Below are positions 26,605 to 35,604 of a DNA stretch of 64,000 nt, piece by piece. The DNA is from Devosia neptuniae (lineage in GTDB: Bacteria; Pseudomonadota; Alphaproteobacteria; Rhizobiales; Devosiaceae). The notes under the pieces are model-generated. The model was not told the DNA's origin. It saw only the letters and a program-made list of their open reading frames with translations, and ran no database searches. Position 1 is the first letter of the stretch. Every line of letters begins with the position of its first letter. The position numbers were made by a program, and so were the translations under genes. The stretch is taken from assembly GCF_025452235.1 (NCBI RefSeq), contig NZ_CP104965.1, positions 1 through 64,000 on the forward strand, written 5' to 3'.

Positions 26605-27185
26605 TCCGCACCCTGCTCTGGCTATTGGCCGGCGCCGTGCTGGGCGGCATCATCCATATATTGGTGATCCTGACCCTGCCCGCCCTCGCCAAGGAAACCG
26701 TCTGGACCCGCATCGAAGCGCTGGGCGCGACCAATCGTATGCTGGTGCTGCCCAAGGTCGAACCCGGCCAGCCCAATCCGCTGGGGCTCGATCCGGACCT
26801 GGCCTATGCCGTGTGTCAGGTCGACCTCAGCCAGGGCCCCGCCTATATGAGCGGCATGATGCCCGACGCCTTCTGGTCGGTCGCCATTTTCAACCAGGCC
26901 GGCATCGTCACCTATTCCACCACCAATCGCGACGGCATCGGCCAGACCCTGGAACTCGGCATCTTCAACGCCGCCCAGACCCGCCTCTTGGCCCAGCAGC
27001 AGCTCGACATCGCCGAAGGCCTGCTCGTGGTCGAATCCACCAGCGACAAACTCTTCGTCCTGGTCCGCCTCGCCCCACAACACCAAGCCATGCGCGCCCG
27101 GTTCGAACAGGCCCTCGCCGATGTGCAGTGTGGCACGCGCGGCACGCCCGCGACGCCAAGCACGGAACCCACGATCACGCCTTAG
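26601..27185 (+). CDS. DUF1254-domain membrane-anchored protein
   Basis: 194 residues. An N-terminal helix (about 5-27) is followed by the DUF1254 core with NRMLVLPK, PDLAYAVCQVDLS and WSVAIFNQAGIVTYSTTNR. The strong GGGAGG before the ATG and the 4-base overlap show it is translated with the DUF1214 gene. The two proteins probably form one envelope complex. No catalytic residues are recognisable. Confidence 0.82.
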   Translation: MIRTLLWLLAGAVLGGIIHILVILTLPALAKETVWTRIEALGATNRMLVLPKVEPGQPNPLGLDPDLAYAVCQVDLSQGPAYMSGMMPDAFWSVAIFNQAGIVTYSTTNRDGIGQTLELGIFNAAQTRLLAQQQLDIAEGLLVVESTSDKLFVLVRLAPQHQAMRARFEQALADVQCGTRGTPATPSTEPTITP

Positions 27186-27187
27186 AG

Positions 27188-27335
27188 CCCCCTCATCCGC
27201 CCTTCGGGCACCTTCTCCCACGAGGGGAGAAGGGTAGCTCTGTGGTGAGGCCAAGCGCGGAGCCCACCCTCGCCCCTTGTGGGAGAGGGACAGGCTATTC
27301 TGCGTTCAGCAGAATAGTCAGGGTGAGGGGTTCTG
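27188..27335. repeat. Composite palindromic repeat, copy 3
   Basis: The unit order is reversed compared with the 16596 copy: CCTCATCCGCCCTTCGGGCACC-type unit first, then CTCGCCCCTTGTGGGAG, a hairpin (GGCTATTCTGC/GCAGAATAGTC) and GGGTGAGGGG. It is intergenic, after the DUF1254 stop. Confidence 0.8.
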
Positions 27336-27371
27336 CGCCCTCCCATGCTCCAATTTCTTAAATCTCTCGGT

Positions 27372-27450
27372 GTCATTCCCGCGAAAGCGGGAACCTCCGT
27401 TTTGGGGTGGAAAGATAGGAAACAGAGGTCCCCGCTTTCGCGGGGATGAC
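27372..27450. repeat. Long inverted repeat, family B copy 2
   Basis: Arms GTCATTCCCGCGAAAGCGGG(AACCTC) and GAGGTCCCCGCTTTCGCGGG(GATGAC), 27 bases apart. Same family as 19976-20053. With the 27188 element it occupies the 285-base convergent gap before chrA. Confidence 0.85.
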
Positions 27451-27470
27451 ACCGCGTTGGTACAACAGAG

Positions 27471-28682
27471 TTAATACCCCACCGCCCCCATCACCCCACC
27501 CGCCACCGCCAACCCATCCACCACCACCCAAGGCGGCGCTTTCCACACCATCAGCAGTACAAATCCCGCCACCGCCAGCACCACATCCACCGGCCGAACA
27601 ATCGCGCTCACCCAGACCGGGTCATACAGCGCCGCTCCCAAAATCCCGACCACGGCCGCATTGGCCCCACGCATGCCCGCCTGCGCCAGGGGCCGCGCCC
27701 GAAACGCATCCCAGAACGGCAGCACCCCAACCAGCAGCAGAAACCCCGGCAGGAACACCGCCACCAGCGCAATCGCTGCCCCCAGCGCCCCATTGGGCAC
27801 CGGCCCACTCACCGCCCCCAAAAACGCGGCGAATGTAAACAACGGCCCCGGCACGGCCTGCGCCGCGCCATAGCCCACCAAAAACTCGTCCCCGCTCACC
27901 CAGCCCTTGCCGACCACTTCGGCATCGAGCAGCGGCAGCACCACATGCCCGCCGCCAAACACCAGCGACCCAGCGCGATAAAAGGCATCGAACAGATTGA
28001 GCCCTTGCGAGCCGGCCACATTGGCCAGCAGCGGCAGCCCGAACAGCAACACGCCAAACAGCGCCAGCATCGCCGCGCCAAACCGCTTGCTGATGCCAAA
28101 CGAGGCCGTCGCGTGCGTCGCCGCCACTTCGCCCCGGCACCACACCAGCCCCGCCACGACACCAAGCCCGATCGCCGCCACCTGCCCGATCGAACCCGCT
28201 GCTAGCATGGTCACCGCCAAAGCCGCCACCGCGATGGCCGACCGCTGCCGGTCCGGCGCCAGACTCCGCGCCATGCCCCAAACCGCCTGCGCCACCACCG
28301 CAACCGCCACGATCTTGAGCCCATGCAGCACACCCTGCGCCACCGGCCCATCCAAGGCCCCCGCCCCCAAAGCGAGCAGCACCAACAGGATCGCCGATGG
28401 CAGGGTAAAAGCCGTCCAGGCCGCCAGCGCACCGAGCGGTCCGCCACGCCATAGCCCCAGCGCAAAGCCAACCTGGCTCGAAGCCGGCCCAGGCAAAAAC
28501 TGACACAAAGCCACGAGATCGGCATAGCCCTGCTCATCGATCCAGCGGCGGCGGGTGACCAGCTCATCGCGAAAATAGCCGAGATGGGCAATCGGCCCAC
28601 CGAACGAGGTCAGCCCCAGCTTCAAAAATGCCAGAAAAACTTCGCCGGGATTGCCCTGTCGGGCTGGTGTCACTTCGCTCAT
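27471..28682 (-). CDS. chrA: ChrA-family chromate efflux transporter
   Basis: 403 residues with two CHR domains of about 180 residues each, the long-chain ChrA form. The N-terminal half has GLTSFGGPIAHLGYFRDELV and QFLPGPASSQ; the C-terminal half has AGSLVFGGGHVVLPLL and QAVPGPLFTFAAFLG. About ten membrane segments. Family members export chromate or related oxyanions, but without chrB next to it the substrate is not certain. The start lies 23 bases downstream of the lipoprotein gene, so they may share a transcript. Confidence 0.92.
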   Translation of the reverse strand: MSEVTPARQGNPGEVFLAFLKLGLTSFGGPIAHLGYFRDELVTRRRWIDEQGYADLVALCQFLPGPASSQVGFALGLWRGGPLGALAAWTAFTLPSAILLVLLALGAGALDGPVAQGVLHGLKIVAVAVVAQAVWGMARSLAPDRQRSAIAVAALAVTMLAAGSIGQVAAIGLGVVAGLVWCRGEVAATHATASFGISKRFGAAMLALFGVLLFGLPLLANVAGSQGLNLFDAFYRAGSLVFGGGHVVLPLLDAEVVGKGWVSGDEFLVGYGAAQAVPGPLFTFAAFLGAVSGPVPNGALGAAIALVAVFLPGFLLLVGVLPFWDAFRARPLAQAGMRGANAAVVGILGAALYDPVWVSAIVRPVDVVLAVAGFVLLMVWKAPPWVVVDGLAVAGGVMGAVGY

Positions 28683-28705
28683 GCAGCTCCCATCCGGCCC
28701 CGCCG

Positions 28706-29536
28706 CTATTTGGGCAGCACGATTTCCCGGTCAATCACCTGGGTCTCGTAGCGTGACGGTATGACAACATCACTACGCTGCATACCCGCGCCGCCATCGC
28801 CGCAGAAATCGCGCCTATTGGCCCGGTCGACATAGCCCGACATGCGCCGCAACGCCTCGTCTACCGCCAGCGATTGCTCATGCGGCGTTTCCACCAGCAG
28901 GTGGTCCAGTGCATAATTATACGACTGGTAGCGATAATTCAGCGCCCGCACGAACCAGGCGATGTGAATGTCGTTCTCGGCCTTGCGATTGGCCACATTG
29001 CGCGCCTCGTCCGGTCCCAGCCCGCTCAGATTGGCCAGCGCGATGGCCCGCTGCCGATCGACCTCGACCACCTCGCAGATCGATTTGAACGTGCCCGGCA
29101 CCGTATCGAGATCGGCCGCAATATGCCGCCCCACTGTCGAGTAGCGCACCCGCGAGGATTCATACTGGGTAGTCCGAAGCCAGTTATAGTAGCGGTCCAC
29201 CGAGAAATTGCGGTCCACCTCGGGCAGGATGCGGGTACGCTGCCATTCGACCGCCGTGTCGTAGAACCAGTCCTTGGCATGCGCCGCGATCAGGAACCGC
29301 CAGACGCGATTGTGCATCTCGCCTTCCTGGTCGGTCTGGTTGAAATCCGAATAGGGTTCCTTGCGCTGCCGCGCCAGCCATCCGCCCACCGCCGGCATCG
29401 CCGTGTCATGGGTAAAGCTGGGCGCCGCCCGGCCGAAGTCGCCAACCGGCCGCGCCCCACCGGTGCAAGCCACCAGCAGCCCGGCCAGCGCGATCGAACC
29501 AACGGCCCGCAGCGCCACTCCCAAAATGTCAGCCAC
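28706..29536 (-). CDS. Conserved hypothetical lipoprotein
   Basis: 276 residues from the GTG at 29534-29536, which places a signal peptide with lipobox LLVAC (C24) at the N-terminus. An in-frame start 99 bases upstream would bury it. The mature part is helical with W/Y-rich stretches (RFLIAAHAKDWFYDTAVEW, RYYNWLRTTQYESSR) and conserved acidic/basic pairs. I do not recognise a family. It looks like an envelope protein without a known enzymatic motif. Confidence 0.7.
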   Translation of the reverse strand: MADILGVALRAVGSIALAGLLVACTGGARPVGDFGRAAPSFTHDTAMPAVGGWLARQRKEPYSDFNQTDQEGEMHNRVWRFLIAAHAKDWFYDTAVEWQRTRILPEVDRNFSVDRYYNWLRTTQYESSRVRYSTVGRHIAADLDTVPGTFKSICEVVEVDRQRAIALANLSGLGPDEARNVANRKAENDIHIAWFVRALNYRYQSYNYALDHLLVETPHEQSLAVDEALRRMSGYVDRANRRDFCGDGGAGMQRSDVVIPSRYETQVIDREIVLPK

Positions 29537-29901
29537 GTTTACGCTTTGGCCGCGAGGGGGCAAGCCGCTTGCTTGGCACAGCATTTGTCCCCCGCTCATA
29601 ACGCACCCCGGTAAAGATGAAGATCTGCGCGCCACCGCTCAGCCTCGTTGCGGTTTTCGGCGCCGTTTCACGCAGATTGAATTTGACGAGCTTACCCAAG
29701 CCGGCCTCCAGCCAGTTCGCCCCTCCGTCCCTACCGGAGGCAGCCTCAAAAGGACCATCGGACAGGCGACGCCGCTCGCTCTGTCCGTCCCCGCGTGAAT
29801 CTTTTCACGCCTGCGCATTAAGAGATCGTCAAGGTTAACAGTCCGCTAACGAATTCGCCGCAAAAGTGGCCACGCATCGAATGTGATGCCAACGCGAGTC
29901 G
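29537..29901. other. Divergent intergenic region (365 bases)
   Basis: Between the lipoprotein gene and the DUF2336 gene. No coding or RNA gene is evident. It holds a TTAA-N7-CTAAC element at 29835-29850, one base off the CtrA consensus, about 52 bases before the DUF2336 start. Confidence 0.4.
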
Positions 29902-31050
29902 ATGGTCCCGGATATGCTTGGCTTTCAGCCCTACGAAACATTTCAGCTGCTCATCGAAACCGGTGGCATCGACCGGACCAACACGCTGCTGATCGCTGCC
30001 TGCGACGCTTATACCCGCCGCGGCAAGCCCACGCCTCCCGAAATGGAACAGTTCGAGGCACTGGCCAGCCGCCTGTTCCCTACGGCCGCTCCCCAGGCCC
30101 GTGCCAAGGGCGCCGCCATCCTGGGACGTGCGGAAATGCTGTCACCTTTGCTCGAACGCCTGGTCGTCGAGAATATTGGGGAAGACCTCAACAGCTTCCT
30201 GCAATCGGCTGCCGAGCTGTCCGACCAGACCGCGCTTGAAGTCATCGCCCGTCAGGATATCCCCGCCGCCGCAATCATTGCCACCCGCCCGGACTTGTCC
30301 AATGTGGTGTTGGCCAAGCTGTTCCAGCTGAACTCGCGCAAGGTCTATCGCGCGCTGGCCGCCAACACCGCCATCCAGCCCCGCGGCGCCTATCTCAGCG
30401 CCCTCGCCCGCTCCGCCCAGATGGACCATGTGGTCGCCGAATCGCTGGCCAAACGCAGCGATTTCGATGCCGCTCTGTTGGCCCCGGCCTTTTTCGATCT
30501 GTCCGACAGTGACCGGGTCAAGGTCATCCAGGCCTTCGCCCATCGCGGCACACCCATCGCGCCGATCAGCAAGACCATCGAACAGCTCACCGTTGCCAGC
30601 GCCGACCTCACCAAGGCGCTGATGAAACTCTTCTCGGAGAACCGCCGCCCCGAAGTCACGCGCCTACTCAGCCAGATCACCGGGCTTGATGAAGTGCGCT
30701 GCGGCCAGATCGCCCATGATGTCTCCGGCGCCTCGCTCTTCGTCATCCTGCGCGCCTTCGGATGCTCGGCCTATGACGGGCTTAAAGTATTGATCCACGC
30801 CACCAGCCACGATGGCGAACGCTCCCAGGCCCTGGCCGATTTCGCCACCCTGTTCGGCAATGTCACACCCGAATCCATGGCCTATCTGATGAGCGCCTGG
30901 CGCGGCGAGGTGAACCTGCTCGAGCTCAACAAGCCGGAATACAAGCCCTTCAGCGAAACCGGCCGCCGCACGCCGGCGGCCACGCACAATCCTGTGGTCG
31001 ACCAGGCCATCGAAGCCCTGGCCCGTATCGGCCTGCGCCGCGCTGGCTAG
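29902..31050 (+). CDS. DUF2336-domain protein
   Basis: 382 residues, almost entirely alpha-helical, with HEAT-like repeats such as ARQDIPAAAIIATRPDLSNVVL and LAKRSDFDAALLAPAFFDLSDSDRVKVIQAF. DUF2336 proteins are cytoplasmic, alphaproteobacterial and of unknown function. The stop overlaps that of the DUF1491 gene (convergent). A near-CtrA element upstream hints at cell-cycle control. Confidence 0.82.
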   Translation: MVPDMLGFQPYETFQLLIETGGIDRTNTLLIAACDAYTRRGKPTPPEMEQFEALASRLFPTAAPQARAKGAAILGRAEMLSPLLERLVVENIGEDLNSFLQSAAELSDQTALEVIARQDIPAAAIIATRPDLSNVVLAKLFQLNSRKVYRALAANTAIQPRGAYLSALARSAQMDHVVAESLAKRSDFDAALLAPAFFDLSDSDRVKVIQAFAHRGTPIAPISKTIEQLTVASADLTKALMKLFSENRRPEVTRLLSQITGLDEVRCGQIAHDVSGASLFVILRAFGCSAYDGLKVLIHATSHDGERSQALADFATLFGNVTPESMAYLMSAWRGEVNLLELNKPEYKPFSETGRRTPAATHNPVVDQAIEALARIGLRRAG

Positions 31051-31397
31051 AGCTTCGAGCCCGCGTCCAATTCTATCCCCGGGTCCTCGCCCCGCAGATC
31101 TAGGCTGAGCACCCACAGGTCGGGATCGAACTTGATCTCCTGCTGAATGCGCTCGCGCACCTTGGCGGGCTCGACACGGCGAAAGCGGCGCTGGAACACC
31201 AGGGCCGCTTCATTGCCTTCCCGGCCAGCCATCGGCGCGGGGGTGAACAGGCTCACCGCACCATCGAGATGATCCACCTCGATAAAGACCTGCCCGGCAA
31301 TGGGATCACCCCGCCGCGACACAACGCACATATTGCCCAGGTCATTGTGGCGACGCACAAAGGCGCTGACCCATAGATCGCTGCGGAGCGCAGCCAT
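31047..31397 (-). CDS. DUF1491-family protein
   Basis: 116 residues. It has the family opening DLWVSAFVRRHND, RRGDPIAGQVFIEVDH in the middle and RIQQEIKFDPDLWVLSLDLRG at the end. Small, soluble, function unknown. Its ATG shares a base with the stop of the preceding gene (TGATG), so it is the third member of the coupled kinase / peptidoglycan-binding / DUF1491 unit. Confidence 0.85.
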   Translation of the reverse strand: MAALRSDLWVSAFVRRHNDLGNMCVVSRRGDPIAGQVFIEVDHLDGAVSLFTPAPMAGREGNEAALVFQRRFRRVEPAKVRERIQQEIKFDPDLWVLSLDLRGEDPGIELDAGSKL

Positions 31398-32578
31398 CAG
31401 ATGGTCGCGCCGGCGTCCCGCAGCAGCCCGACGAGGTCGGGGTTCACCTGCCCGGTCACCCGATAGCTGTGAAAGTTCTCGAACTCGCGGATCGCCTTGG
31501 CCGTAGACTCGCCTGGCTTGCCGTCGATAGGGGCGTGGTAAAAGCCCAGGCTCGCCAGCCCGCGCTGGATCTGGCTGATCAACTGGGTGTCATTAGCCGG
31601 CTGCAGAGGAGCGGTCGCTTGCGCGGGCGCCGCCTGCGGCTGCACAACGGCAGTGACCGGCCGGGGGGCAGCCATGGGCTCAAGCGAAGCCACCTGTACC
31701 GGCGCCGGCATGGGCTGGCTGACTGGCATCATCGGCAAGGCGGGAATCGGCTGGCTCGATGCACCGGCCGGGCGGCCGTCGACCGCGGCAACGATGGAAT
31801 CGATAGTCTGCGCGGCTGCATTACCCACCGTGTCCACCGCATCATCGATCGGCGACAGCGGCGGCAATTGGGCGACGACACGATCCGGTTGCGTCACTGG
31901 TTGGACCGGGACAGGAGCCTGCTGCACAGCCACTTGCTGCACGGGCGCCGGCGGCGTCACCGGCTGTGGTGCGGGAGCGGCCACGGCCTGTCGTTGCACC
32001 GGCACCATGCCTGCAGCATCGGCGCGCAGAATGGCATCCACCACTTCTCGGCTCAGCGCGCCAGTCGGCACCATGCCATTGCGCTCTTCAAAGGCGCGAA
32101 TCGCCTGTGCAGTCCGCGGACCGTAATAGCCGTCCACGGCGCCATCGAAGAGACCCAGCTCGGTCAGCTTCTTCTGCACCTGGAAAGCATCCTTATTGCC
32201 CACCGGCACATCGGGTATCGGTTGCGAGACCGGGGTAACGCTGCCCGTGGTCTCATTGGTCACCGGCGTCGCCACGACGCTCTGCTGCATCGGCGTCGGC
32301 GCAATCGTGGGCGCATTGGCTGGCGCCGCCACCGGAGCGGGCACGATATCGGCCACCCCGAGCGAGGGGGTAAACAGCGGCGCAGGATGGCGCGCCGTCT
32401 GGAAATAGAGGGCGTTGCTGGCGGCAAGCGCGGTCATCGTCACCATGGCCAATAGGCCGGTGGAGGCGAGCGGGGCCCGCATATAGCGCGAGAAAGTCCA
32501 GAGGCCGGCGCGACCCAGATAGGTCGCAACGGCGCTGCCCGCCAGCAGTGGCAGGCGGGAGAGTGTCGTTGCCGTCAT
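31397..32578 (-). CDS. Membrane-anchored protein with two peptidoglycan-binding (PG_binding_1) domains
   Basis: 393 residues. I chose the ATG at 32576-32578 because it overlaps the kinase stop (ATGA); an upstream start would add nine basic residues. A membrane helix (about 35-55) is followed by a Pro/Ala/Gln-rich linker and two peptidoglycan-binding domains: KKLTELGLFDGAVDGYYGPRTAQAI (about 130-185) and RGLASLGFYHAPIDGKPGESTAKAI (about 330-390). It would sit in the inner membrane and grip murein. Coupled to a histidine kinase, it may link wall state to signalling. Confidence 0.88.
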   Translation of the reverse strand: MTATTLSRLPLLAGSAVATYLGRAGLWTFSRYMRAPLASTGLLAMVTMTALAASNALYFQTARHPAPLFTPSLGVADIVPAPVAAPANAPTIAPTPMQQSVVATPVTNETTGSVTPVSQPIPDVPVGNKDAFQVQKKLTELGLFDGAVDGYYGPRTAQAIRAFEERNGMVPTGALSREVVDAILRADAAGMVPVQRQAVAAPAPQPVTPPAPVQQVAVQQAPVPVQPVTQPDRVVAQLPPLSPIDDAVDTVGNAAAQTIDSIVAAVDGRPAGASSQPIPALPMMPVSQPMPAPVQVASLEPMAAPRPVTAVVQPQAAPAQATAPLQPANDTQLISQIQRGLASLGFYHAPIDGKPGESTAKAIREFENFHSYRVTGQVNPDLVGLLRDAGATI

Positions 32579-34386
32579 TGCGCTTTTCTTTTTTCGTCGT
32601 GCCATGAACTGATGGGAGCGGCGGGCGGCTCTTTATGGAGGGGTGTCACGATCGCAGTTTCCTCCGTCTTTATTGCTGGACCGTTTATAGGCAGCAAAAC
32701 AGTGACGGTTGTCCCCGCGCCAATCTCAGACATGGCCCGCAATGTGCCGTCATGCAAGTCCACCAGGCCCTTGACGATGGAAAGACCCAGCCCCGTGCCC
32801 TCATATTGGCGCGACAGCCCGTCCTGCGCCTGGAAGAACGGCTCGCCAATGCGCTGCAGCGATTCGGGTGCCATGCCGATACCCCTGTCGCTGACCGATA
32901 GATTGAGGCTCTGCCCCTGGCGCTTGAGCGACACGGTGACGGTACCACCACGATTGCTGAACTTGATGGCATTGGAGAGCAGGTTGAGCATGATCTGCCG
33001 GCAAGCGCGCTCGTCCGCCACCAGCATGGGCAGGCCCTTGCCGATCTCGGCGGCCAGCGTCACCTGACGTTCCTTGGCCAGTTGCTCGACCATGCTGAAG
33101 CAGGGCTCGATCAGCCCCTCGACATGGAATGGTTCGGCCTGCAATTCAAACTTGCCCGCCTCGATCCTGGACATGTCGAGCAGCATGCGCACCACTTCGA
33201 GCAGGTGCTTGCCGCTCTGGTGAATGAGCCCCGCATATTCGCGGTGGGTCGGCGAGAGCTCCCCGCCAATGCCCGAAGTCATCATTTCGGAGAACCCGAC
33301 CACTGCATTGAGCGGAGTGCGCAGCTCGTGCCCGATGGTAGCGAGGAACCGCGATTTGGCATCCGAGGATTCCTCGGCAACCCGGCGCGCCTCGGCCATG
33401 GCCGTCTCGCCATCCTTGCGGCCGGTGACGTCGCGATAGAGCGCCACCACTTCAAAGCGCGAACCATCGCCCTGTGATTCGAGCACGGGCGAAAAACTGA
33501 TCTCGACCCAGATGAAGCGCGGCAGCTTGGTCGCACCCGCCGGATCATCCTGGCGCATACGCAGCTCGATCATGCGGGTGCGACCGGCCAGATTGGCATC
33601 AGCAAAGGCGCTGAGATAGGCGGGGCGGTCGAGCACATGCACGCGCTCACCCAGGCCCGTTCCGGTCAATTCATAGCGGCGGCAGCCAAACAGCTGCTCG
33701 GACGAGCGCGAGGCCAGCAGCACTTCGCCCGTGCCAGAAAACCGGATCACTGCGTCCTGCACATGCTCAATCAGGTGCCGGTAGGCGGTAACCTGCGCCT
33801 TGTCATAGACTTCATAGGCCGCGTTGATGCGGTTGGCCGTGTGCCCGACAAGGCCGACAGCGACCAGAAAAACCAGCAGGGACGTGGGCGTCAGCACATC
33901 GTTGGACACCGGAATTGCGGAAATTCCGAACAGCGACGCAATGGCAGCGAGACCAGCGATGGCTGCCAATAGCCACCAAGCCTGGCGCCGCAGCGGATGG
34001 CGGGCGACGAGCGAGGCCAGAATGGGTCCCATGGATGCAACAGCCAGGCCAACATCGCCAAAGCGCGTATCGGCCAAGGTCAGCAGCAAGCCCATGGCCA
34101 TAATGGTGACCACCTGCCCGGCCGCGGCTTCATCGAACAGCTGGCGCTGGTGCAGCGACAGCGTCAGCATGCCGCCGGCAAGACCCATGGAGGCCAGTAC
34201 GAAAGGCAGCAGCGCGCCGGTCACCAGGCAATAGATTGCGAAAGGCATGAGCAGGCCGAAGGCGGCAATGGCCAGCCGTGCATTATTGGCCAGCGTCTTG
34301 CGGCGCAGCACTTCGGGCCGATGCCCGGAGCCGGCAACGGCCAGTTTCATCTCTTTGCTTTCGCCAAAAGAGAACAGGCTACGCAT
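32575..34386 (-). CDS. PAS-domain sensor histidine kinase (DivJ/PleC-like H box)
   Basis: 603 residues from the ATG at 34384-34386. About six membrane helices (35-180) are followed by a PAS domain (about 205-325), the dimerisation domain with H353 in FLATIGHELRTPLNAVVGFSEMM, and a HATPase domain (NLLSNAIKFSNRGG, DRGIGM, GTGLGLSIVKGLVD). The H-box form is the one shared by DivJ/PleC/PdhS-type cell-cycle kinases and related sensors; I cannot assign which. No response regulator is adjacent, which fits a kinase acting on a distant partner. It is first in a coupled three-gene unit. Confidence 0.87.
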   Translation of the reverse strand: MRSLFSFGESKEMKLAVAGSGHRPEVLRRKTLANNARLAIAAFGLLMPFAIYCLVTGALLPFVLASMGLAGGMLTLSLHQRQLFDEAAAGQVVTIMAMGLLLTLADTRFGDVGLAVASMGPILASLVARHPLRRQAWWLLAAIAGLAAIASLFGISAIPVSNDVLTPTSLLVFLVAVGLVGHTANRINAAYEVYDKAQVTAYRHLIEHVQDAVIRFSGTGEVLLASRSSEQLFGCRRYELTGTGLGERVHVLDRPAYLSAFADANLAGRTRMIELRMRQDDPAGATKLPRFIWVEISFSPVLESQGDGSRFEVVALYRDVTGRKDGETAMAEARRVAEESSDAKSRFLATIGHELRTPLNAVVGFSEMMTSGIGGELSPTHREYAGLIHQSGKHLLEVVRMLLDMSRIEAGKFELQAEPFHVEGLIEPCFSMVEQLAKERQVTLAAEIGKGLPMLVADERACRQIMLNLLSNAIKFSNRGGTVTVSLKRQGQSLNLSVSDRGIGMAPESLQRIGEPFFQAQDGLSRQYEGTGLGLSIVKGLVDLHDGTLRAMSEIGAGTTVTVLLPINGPAIKTEETAIVTPLHKEPPAAPISSWHDEKRKAQ

Positions 34387-34716
34387 ACAGTTTTTACTCA
34401 CACTATGACGCCGCCGGGGCATACCAGGACAAGACAGAAACGCGTCTTATCTGCCTGAATGGGTTCAGGTCTTGTTGGTCCCAACCTGCGCGCTCAAGAG
34501 CTAAGACGACCTTAAGCGCGACGCCCTGGAGAAGGCGCGGGAGCGAGGAAAGGCGGGTTTTGAGGAATAGCGTAAACAAGGTGTTGCCCATCTTTAACGA
34601 GGGCGCCCAATTTGATTCAAATTTTATCGAAATGTCCCAGCACAGTTTAAACAGTGCCGGCTAGCTTTGGTGACGAGGGCGGCAATAGCCCGCCAGCAAA
34701 TACGGAATATCTGGCA
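34387..34716. other. Divergent intergenic region (330 bases)
   Basis: Between the sensor kinase and the DUF5330-like gene. It must contain both promoters. It is AT-richer than its surroundings near 34610-34650. I see no RNA gene or clear operator. Confidence 0.4.
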
Positions 34717-35010
34717 ATGTTTCTGGTTCGATCCATCTTCTGGCTGACCGTCGCCTATATGGTGATCAAGCCCGGCGTCGATTTCGCCGATGCCGCCAAT
34801 AGCCTGTCTAGCCAGGCTGTCGCCGCCGGCACCCAAGTGGTCGCCGAGCAGGTCCAGAACATTGAATGCGACACTCTACAATGCATTGGCGGCAAGGCCG
34901 TGTTGTCGGCCGCCATGCAGTCCAGTTCCGCGATCGGCACCCCCATGCATGAGACGCCGATCGCCAGCCCGGTCCCCTTTCCCAGGCCTCGGCCGGACCG
35001 GGCCGGTTAA
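34717..35010 (+). CDS. Small exported DUF5330-like protein
   Basis: 97 residues from the ATG at 34717. A hydrophobic N-terminus (FLVRSIFWLTVAYMVI) acts as signal or anchor. It is followed by a helical stretch and two cysteines in ECDTLQCIGGKAVL, then a Pro-rich tail. This matches the pattern I associate with DUF5330 proteins, which in rhizobia often precede sufE as here. Function unknown. Confidence 0.6.
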   Translation: MFLVRSIFWLTVAYMVIKPGVDFADAANSLSSQAVAAGTQVVAEQVQNIECDTLQCIGGKAVLSAAMQSSSAIGTPMHETPIASPVPFPRPRPDRAG

Positions 35011-35032
35011 GAGCGTCCAGAAGGGCGCTCTT
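35009..35032 (+). terminator. Hairpin after the DUF5330-like gene
   Basis: AAGAGCG (35009-35015) pairs with CGCTCTT (35026-35032) around a 10-base loop directly at the stop codon. There is no long T-run, so it may only weakly terminate before sufE. Confidence 0.35.
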
Positions 35033-35178
35033 CCGCCAATTCAGGGTCGCCTCGCTTGCCCAAGCGAGTTTCCTCCAGCGACCCTGGCCCCTGCCGCAGG
35101 CGCGTTGCCCCGTGCTTGCGGCTTTTTCTTGCGCCCGCGGGTGTGGAAAAGCGGGCTGGCATGAATTAGATACAGCCC

Positions 35179-35604
35179 ATGACCGAGCCCCAAGCCTTCC
35201 AGGACATTGCCGAAAACCTGTCTTTCCTCGACGATTGGGAAGACCGCTATCGCTATATCATCGAACTAGGCCAGGCCTTGCCCAAGCTGACCGACGAGGA
35301 ACGCTCGCCGGAAAACAAGGTGCATGGCTGCGTCTCGCAAGTGTGGCTGGCGGCTCAGACGGCCCAGCGCGATGGTCAGACCATTCTCACCTATCGCGGG
35401 GAAAGCGACGCCATGATCGTGCAGGGCCTCGTCGCCGTATTGCTCGCCCTCTATTCCGGTCGTCCGGCCCAGGACATTGCCGAAACCGACGCCATCGCCC
35501 TGTTCGACAAACTGGGCCTTCGCGAACACCTGACCACCCAGCGCTCCAATGGCCTGGTCGCCATGGTCAATCGGATTCGGGCCGAGGGGAAGGCGCTGAG
35601 CTAG
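35179..35604 (+). CDS. sufE: Cysteine desulfuration protein SufE
   Basis: 141 residues with the SufE fold. The acceptor cysteine C51 lies in KVHGCVSQVW, and DDWEDRYRYIIELGQALP is the conserved N-terminal helix. It takes persulfide sulfur from SufS and stimulates Fe-S cluster assembly. The main suf operon is not here, a separation that is common in rhizobia. The stop overlaps the stop of the convergent DUF6456 gene. Confidence 0.94.
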   Translation: MTEPQAFQDIAENLSFLDDWEDRYRYIIELGQALPKLTDEERSPENKVHGCVSQVWLAAQTAQRDGQTILTYRGESDAMIVQGLVAVLLALYSGRPAQDIAETDAIALFDKLGLREHLTTQRSNGLVAMVNRIRAEGKALS

